NCBI RefSeq assembly: GCF_039655745.1
Contig: NZ_JBBYXI010000010.1
Location: 1-13,379, forward strand
Origin: Hohaiivirga grylli
GTDB lineage: Bacteria > Pseudomonadota > Alphaproteobacteria > Rhizobiales > Beijerinckiaceae
DNA: 13,379 bases
Direction: 5' to 3'
Notes under the pieces: model-generated
What the model was told of the DNA's origin: nothing
The model's input: the letters and a program-made list of their open reading frames with translations, nothing else
Database searches by the model: none
Position numbers and translations under genes: made by a program
Shown here: positions 11,219 through 13,379 of the stretch, piece after piece
How positions within the stretch are numbered: position 1 is the first letter of the stretch
How the letters are laid out: every line of letters starts with the position of its first letter

Positions 11219-13379
11219 TATTTATCTCCTTTTATATTAAGATGCCCATTACTCTGCCAACTACCATTAGGAGTAGTTCTAGCCTCAAAATTAGATTGTA
11301 CACCTGTAACAGCAAAATCGCTATTTGGTTTGTTTGCTGGCGGCCTATATTGCCGAAGACCATCTGCACTAACTAAAGTTTTGCCATCACTTGCTACTTT
11401 ATAGTTGGGCCCAACCCAAGCTAAACCTAGTGCATTGGCTTCGGCGGCAGTAGATGTACCCAAATTAAAGTTTCCTTTTCCATATTGCGAAGCCTCTCGC
11501 AATATACCTATTTTTTCGCCAACTGTTAAATTTCTACCAGCCGTTGCTGGAGCTGTTATGAATGCTCCAAACTCTCCTGCTATTTCAATCAGCCTCTCAC
11601 TATTTTTTGCTGTAAGGCTGATACCACCTGCTGCAATAGCCCCCTCACCTGTAGCAAAAGCAACACCTTCTTGTCCCAATGTATAAAGAGCTTCTGCTCG
11701 ACACATAATGTTCGCAAAACATGTTAGAGCCGCTTCAGTAACAGGAACTGCGACAGCTGCAACTCCAAGAGTTACAAGAATTGCGCCAGTAGCCTTTCTC
11801 GCATTACTCACTGCTTCTTCTACATTACCTGCGTGAGCCACCTGATATTGATAGTAATCTGCTGCTAGAGCAAAACGCTGTTCAACGGTGAGACCATTCG
11901 CGGCAGTTTGTATAGCTTCTGTTATGCCGGGAGGTAGACTATTCAGAGCAGTCACGTCATATGGCAAGGTAGCCCTAGCAATCTGTGCTGCTGCCATTTT
12001 CAACATTTCCTGTGAAGCTTGTGGCGTAACCCCAGACTGCGTTGCCCCATCCATAAGAAAAAGGGCGTCTAGTAGATTCTCATTATGCCCATATAGAATG
12101 GCATAACTTGCCAGATAAAGCTGAGGGTTAGTCTGACGCAACTCCATAAGCTTTTCTGCCTGATTTTTTGTTAGCTCGAACTTCTCTGCAGCAAGGGCAT
12201 CCCCCCCCGTGCGATATGCTTCAGCAACTGAAATCATCGTATTGTAGTGACTATCACTCGGTATTAAACCAGAGGCTCTAAGAGCGCCGCGATCATCACT
12301 GCAAAGCTCAAAATATGCCATTTGCTGCTGCAAATAACCATGCAGATTGCCTAATTCTATTTTTTCACTTGAAGTAAGTGTACCTGCGTCTTGTTTACTT
12401 AAAAGTTCGTCATATCTGCTACGACTACTCTCTATTGCTTGTTTAGCGCTCAGTGTAATAGATTGTTTTAACTTAGTATATTCTTCTTCAGACATATCTA
12501 AGCTATTGCCACCTTTAAAACGCAACGCACATCCCAAATCACCTGCATATGCAGGTGTAATAATCCAATGGAACAAATTGAAACCTTGTTGGGACGAACC
12601 ACACGCTCCTTTTAGTGAATCAGGGTCTATTTCATCAAAACGATTTATGACTTCTTTAAGTTTAGTAGCACTAGCGGCAGAAATTTCTCCTGATGCTGCA
12701 AAAGAATCAATTAATGCCTCTCTAACTCTTGTAAGCGCATAATCAGCTTCACTAGTTGCTTTTCTAACATTTGCCTCTAACCGCTTATCAGCACTCTCAA
12801 GATTTTTAATATTCTCTTGTATCGTTTTAAATCCAGTTCCAATTTCCTGAATAGCGCTGGATGAGACATAGAAATCTACGCCTGAGCTTTCATCCTTGGT
12901 GATTTCCTGAGCCTTCTCAACATCACGGTTAAGGGTTGCAACATCCTGCTTCTGTTCTTCCTGATTCCGGATGATGATTTCACCTTCACCGACCGTTGCA
13001 TGAGTGACCTGTTCGCGATCACGATCTGAAACTGAACCGGAAATTGAACCACCCGATGGTTTACCCGTTGCCGGATCATTGCTGATACCAACATTCACAT
13101 TCATTGATGAAGCCGTATCGTGATCAACAATATTAGAGAACCCAAGAGTGCCGGTATCAAAGGTTAGATTACCTGTTTCAGAGTTAATTACCGCACCATC
13201 AATCTGGGTATGATTGCCAACTGTGATGTTGAGATTATCTCCAGCATAGATGCCTGTCTGCTCCGTCACCCATGCCTTGTCGCTTGTCGAGTTTCCGCCA
13301 CCTGCATTAAGCGAACCTGATACGCCATAACCAATGGTCAGCGAGCCACCGACATTCATGGATGAGCCATCAGAATGGG
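11218..13379 (-). CDS. CdiA-like protein, C-terminal part with toxin (module A), 5' end outside window
   Basis: Open from the right edge to the TAA at 11220-11218 (about 720 codons seen, starting HSDGSSMNVGG), so it may be the tail of a full-length cdiA. Visible parts: end of the haemagglutinin region (AWVTEQTGIYAGDNLNITVG, NHTQIDGAVINSETGNL, TKDESSGVDFYVS); a helical pretoxin region with FNLFHWIITPAYAG; a hydrophobic Ala/Val-rich segment (AILVTLGVAAVAVPVTEAAL); and the toxin tip in the last 90 or so residues, with GKGNFNLGTSTAAEANALG, SDGKTLVSADGLRQYRPP, KPNS, VQSNFEAR and SNGHLNI. The SADGLRQYRPP...NFE.R...SNGHLNI pattern is widespread at the ends of CdiA/Fha proteins in my memory; its exact activity I cannot state. 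CdiA proteins are exported by a TpsB partner (CdiB) and deliver the tip into neighbours. An Imm8-type gene overlaps its stop. Confidence 0.87.
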   Translation of the reverse strand, partial: HSDGSSMNVGGSLTIGYGVSGSLNAGGGNSTSDKAWVTEQTGIYAGDNLNITVGNHTQIDGAVINSETGNLTFDTGTLGFSNIVDHDTASSMNVNVGISNDPATGKPSGGSISGSVSDRDREQVTHATVGEGEIIIRNQEEQKQDVATLNRDVEKAQEITKDESSGVDFYVSSSAIQEIGTGFKTIQENIKNLESADKRLEANVRKATSEADYALTRVREALIDSFAASGEISAASATKLKEVINRFDEIDPDSLKGACGSSQQGFNLFHWIITPAYAGDLGCALRFKGGNSLDMSEEEYTKLKQSITLSAKQAIESSRSRYDELLSKQDAGTLTSSEKIELGNLHGYLQQQMAYFELCSDDRGALRASGLIPSDSHYNTMISVAEAYRTGGDALAAEKFELTKNQAEKLMELRQTNPQLYLASYAILYGHNENLLDALFLMDGATQSGVTPQASQEMLKMAAAQIARATLPYDVTALNSLPPGITEAIQTAANGLTVEQRFALAADYYQYQVAHAGNVEEAVSNARKATGAILVTLGVAAVAVPVTEAALTCFANIMCRAEALYTLGQEGVAFATGEGAIAAGGISLTAKNSERLIEIAGEFGAFITAPATAGRNLTVGEKIGILREASQYGKGNFNLGTSTAAEANALGLAWVGPNYKVASDGKTLVSADGLRQYRPPANKPNSDFAVTGVQSNFEARTTPNGSWQSNGHLNIKGDK

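Noticed and set aside
11218..13379. Assigning a precise nuclease class to the toxin tips
   Set aside because: The tails look like families seen at CdiA/Rhs ends, but without a profile search no catalytic class can be honestly assigned.

Overview
The window looks like accessory DNA from a Gram-negative proteobacterium. It holds the 3' part of a contact-dependent inhibition (CDI, CdiA/filamentous-haemagglutinin type) locus followed by a long string of displaced, partly eroded toxin-immunity modules. The genus cannot be read from the sequence; an alphaproteobacterial host would fit the IS and haemagglutinin style but is only a guess. The haemagglutinin-like and IS segments look GC-balanced, while most small immunity genes are very AT-rich, as is usual for horizontally shuffled immunity genes.

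Layout, read in the direction of the modules (minus strand, right to left). (A) 13379-11218: 5'-open CdiA-like fragment with haemagglutinin-repeat remnant, pretoxin region and C-terminal toxin, overlapping by one base an Imm8-type immunity gene (11218-10865). (B) An intact IS6-family element (9620-10454) followed by a toxin stump (9660-9394) and a 209-residue putative immunity gene (9392-8763). (C) A second, 5'-truncated CdiA-like fragment (about 8337-5876) with a small immunity gene (5866-5639). (D) A dead IS6 copy (4775-5603) and an orphan immunity gene (4757-4380). (E) An internally deleted IS copy, a toxin stump (4102-3839) and an immunity gene (3830-3582). (F) An orphan DUF7660-like immunity gene (3519-3262) plus a truncated companion. 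(G) An internally deleted IS copy, a 38-residue toxin stump (2893-2777) and an immunity gene paralogous to D (2759-2382). (H) A degenerate toxin stump (2304-2140) and a zinc-ribbon immunity gene (2147-1899). (I) A second copy of the DUF7660-like gene with its companion intact (1840-1334). (J) An IS fragment and a third 5'-truncated CdiA-like fragment (1108 to the left edge).

The unifying signal is the IS6-family element. Right-end sequences (reading GGTTCTGTCGCATT, more or less degenerate, on the minus strand) occur about twelve times, all in one orientation, and at eight module ends they lie within about 0-22 bp of an immunity stop codon, several exactly at it. Left ends or interior sequence abut the truncated toxin side, where the break is variable. 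Toxins are reduced to stumps or lost while immunities stay open, which suggests an immunity-retaining archive of former CDI specificities made by IS6-mediated insertion, adjacent deletion and homologous recombination. None of the fragments in the window shows a secretion signal or TPS domain, so they are deliverable only if recombined into, or continuous with, a full cdiA outside the window.
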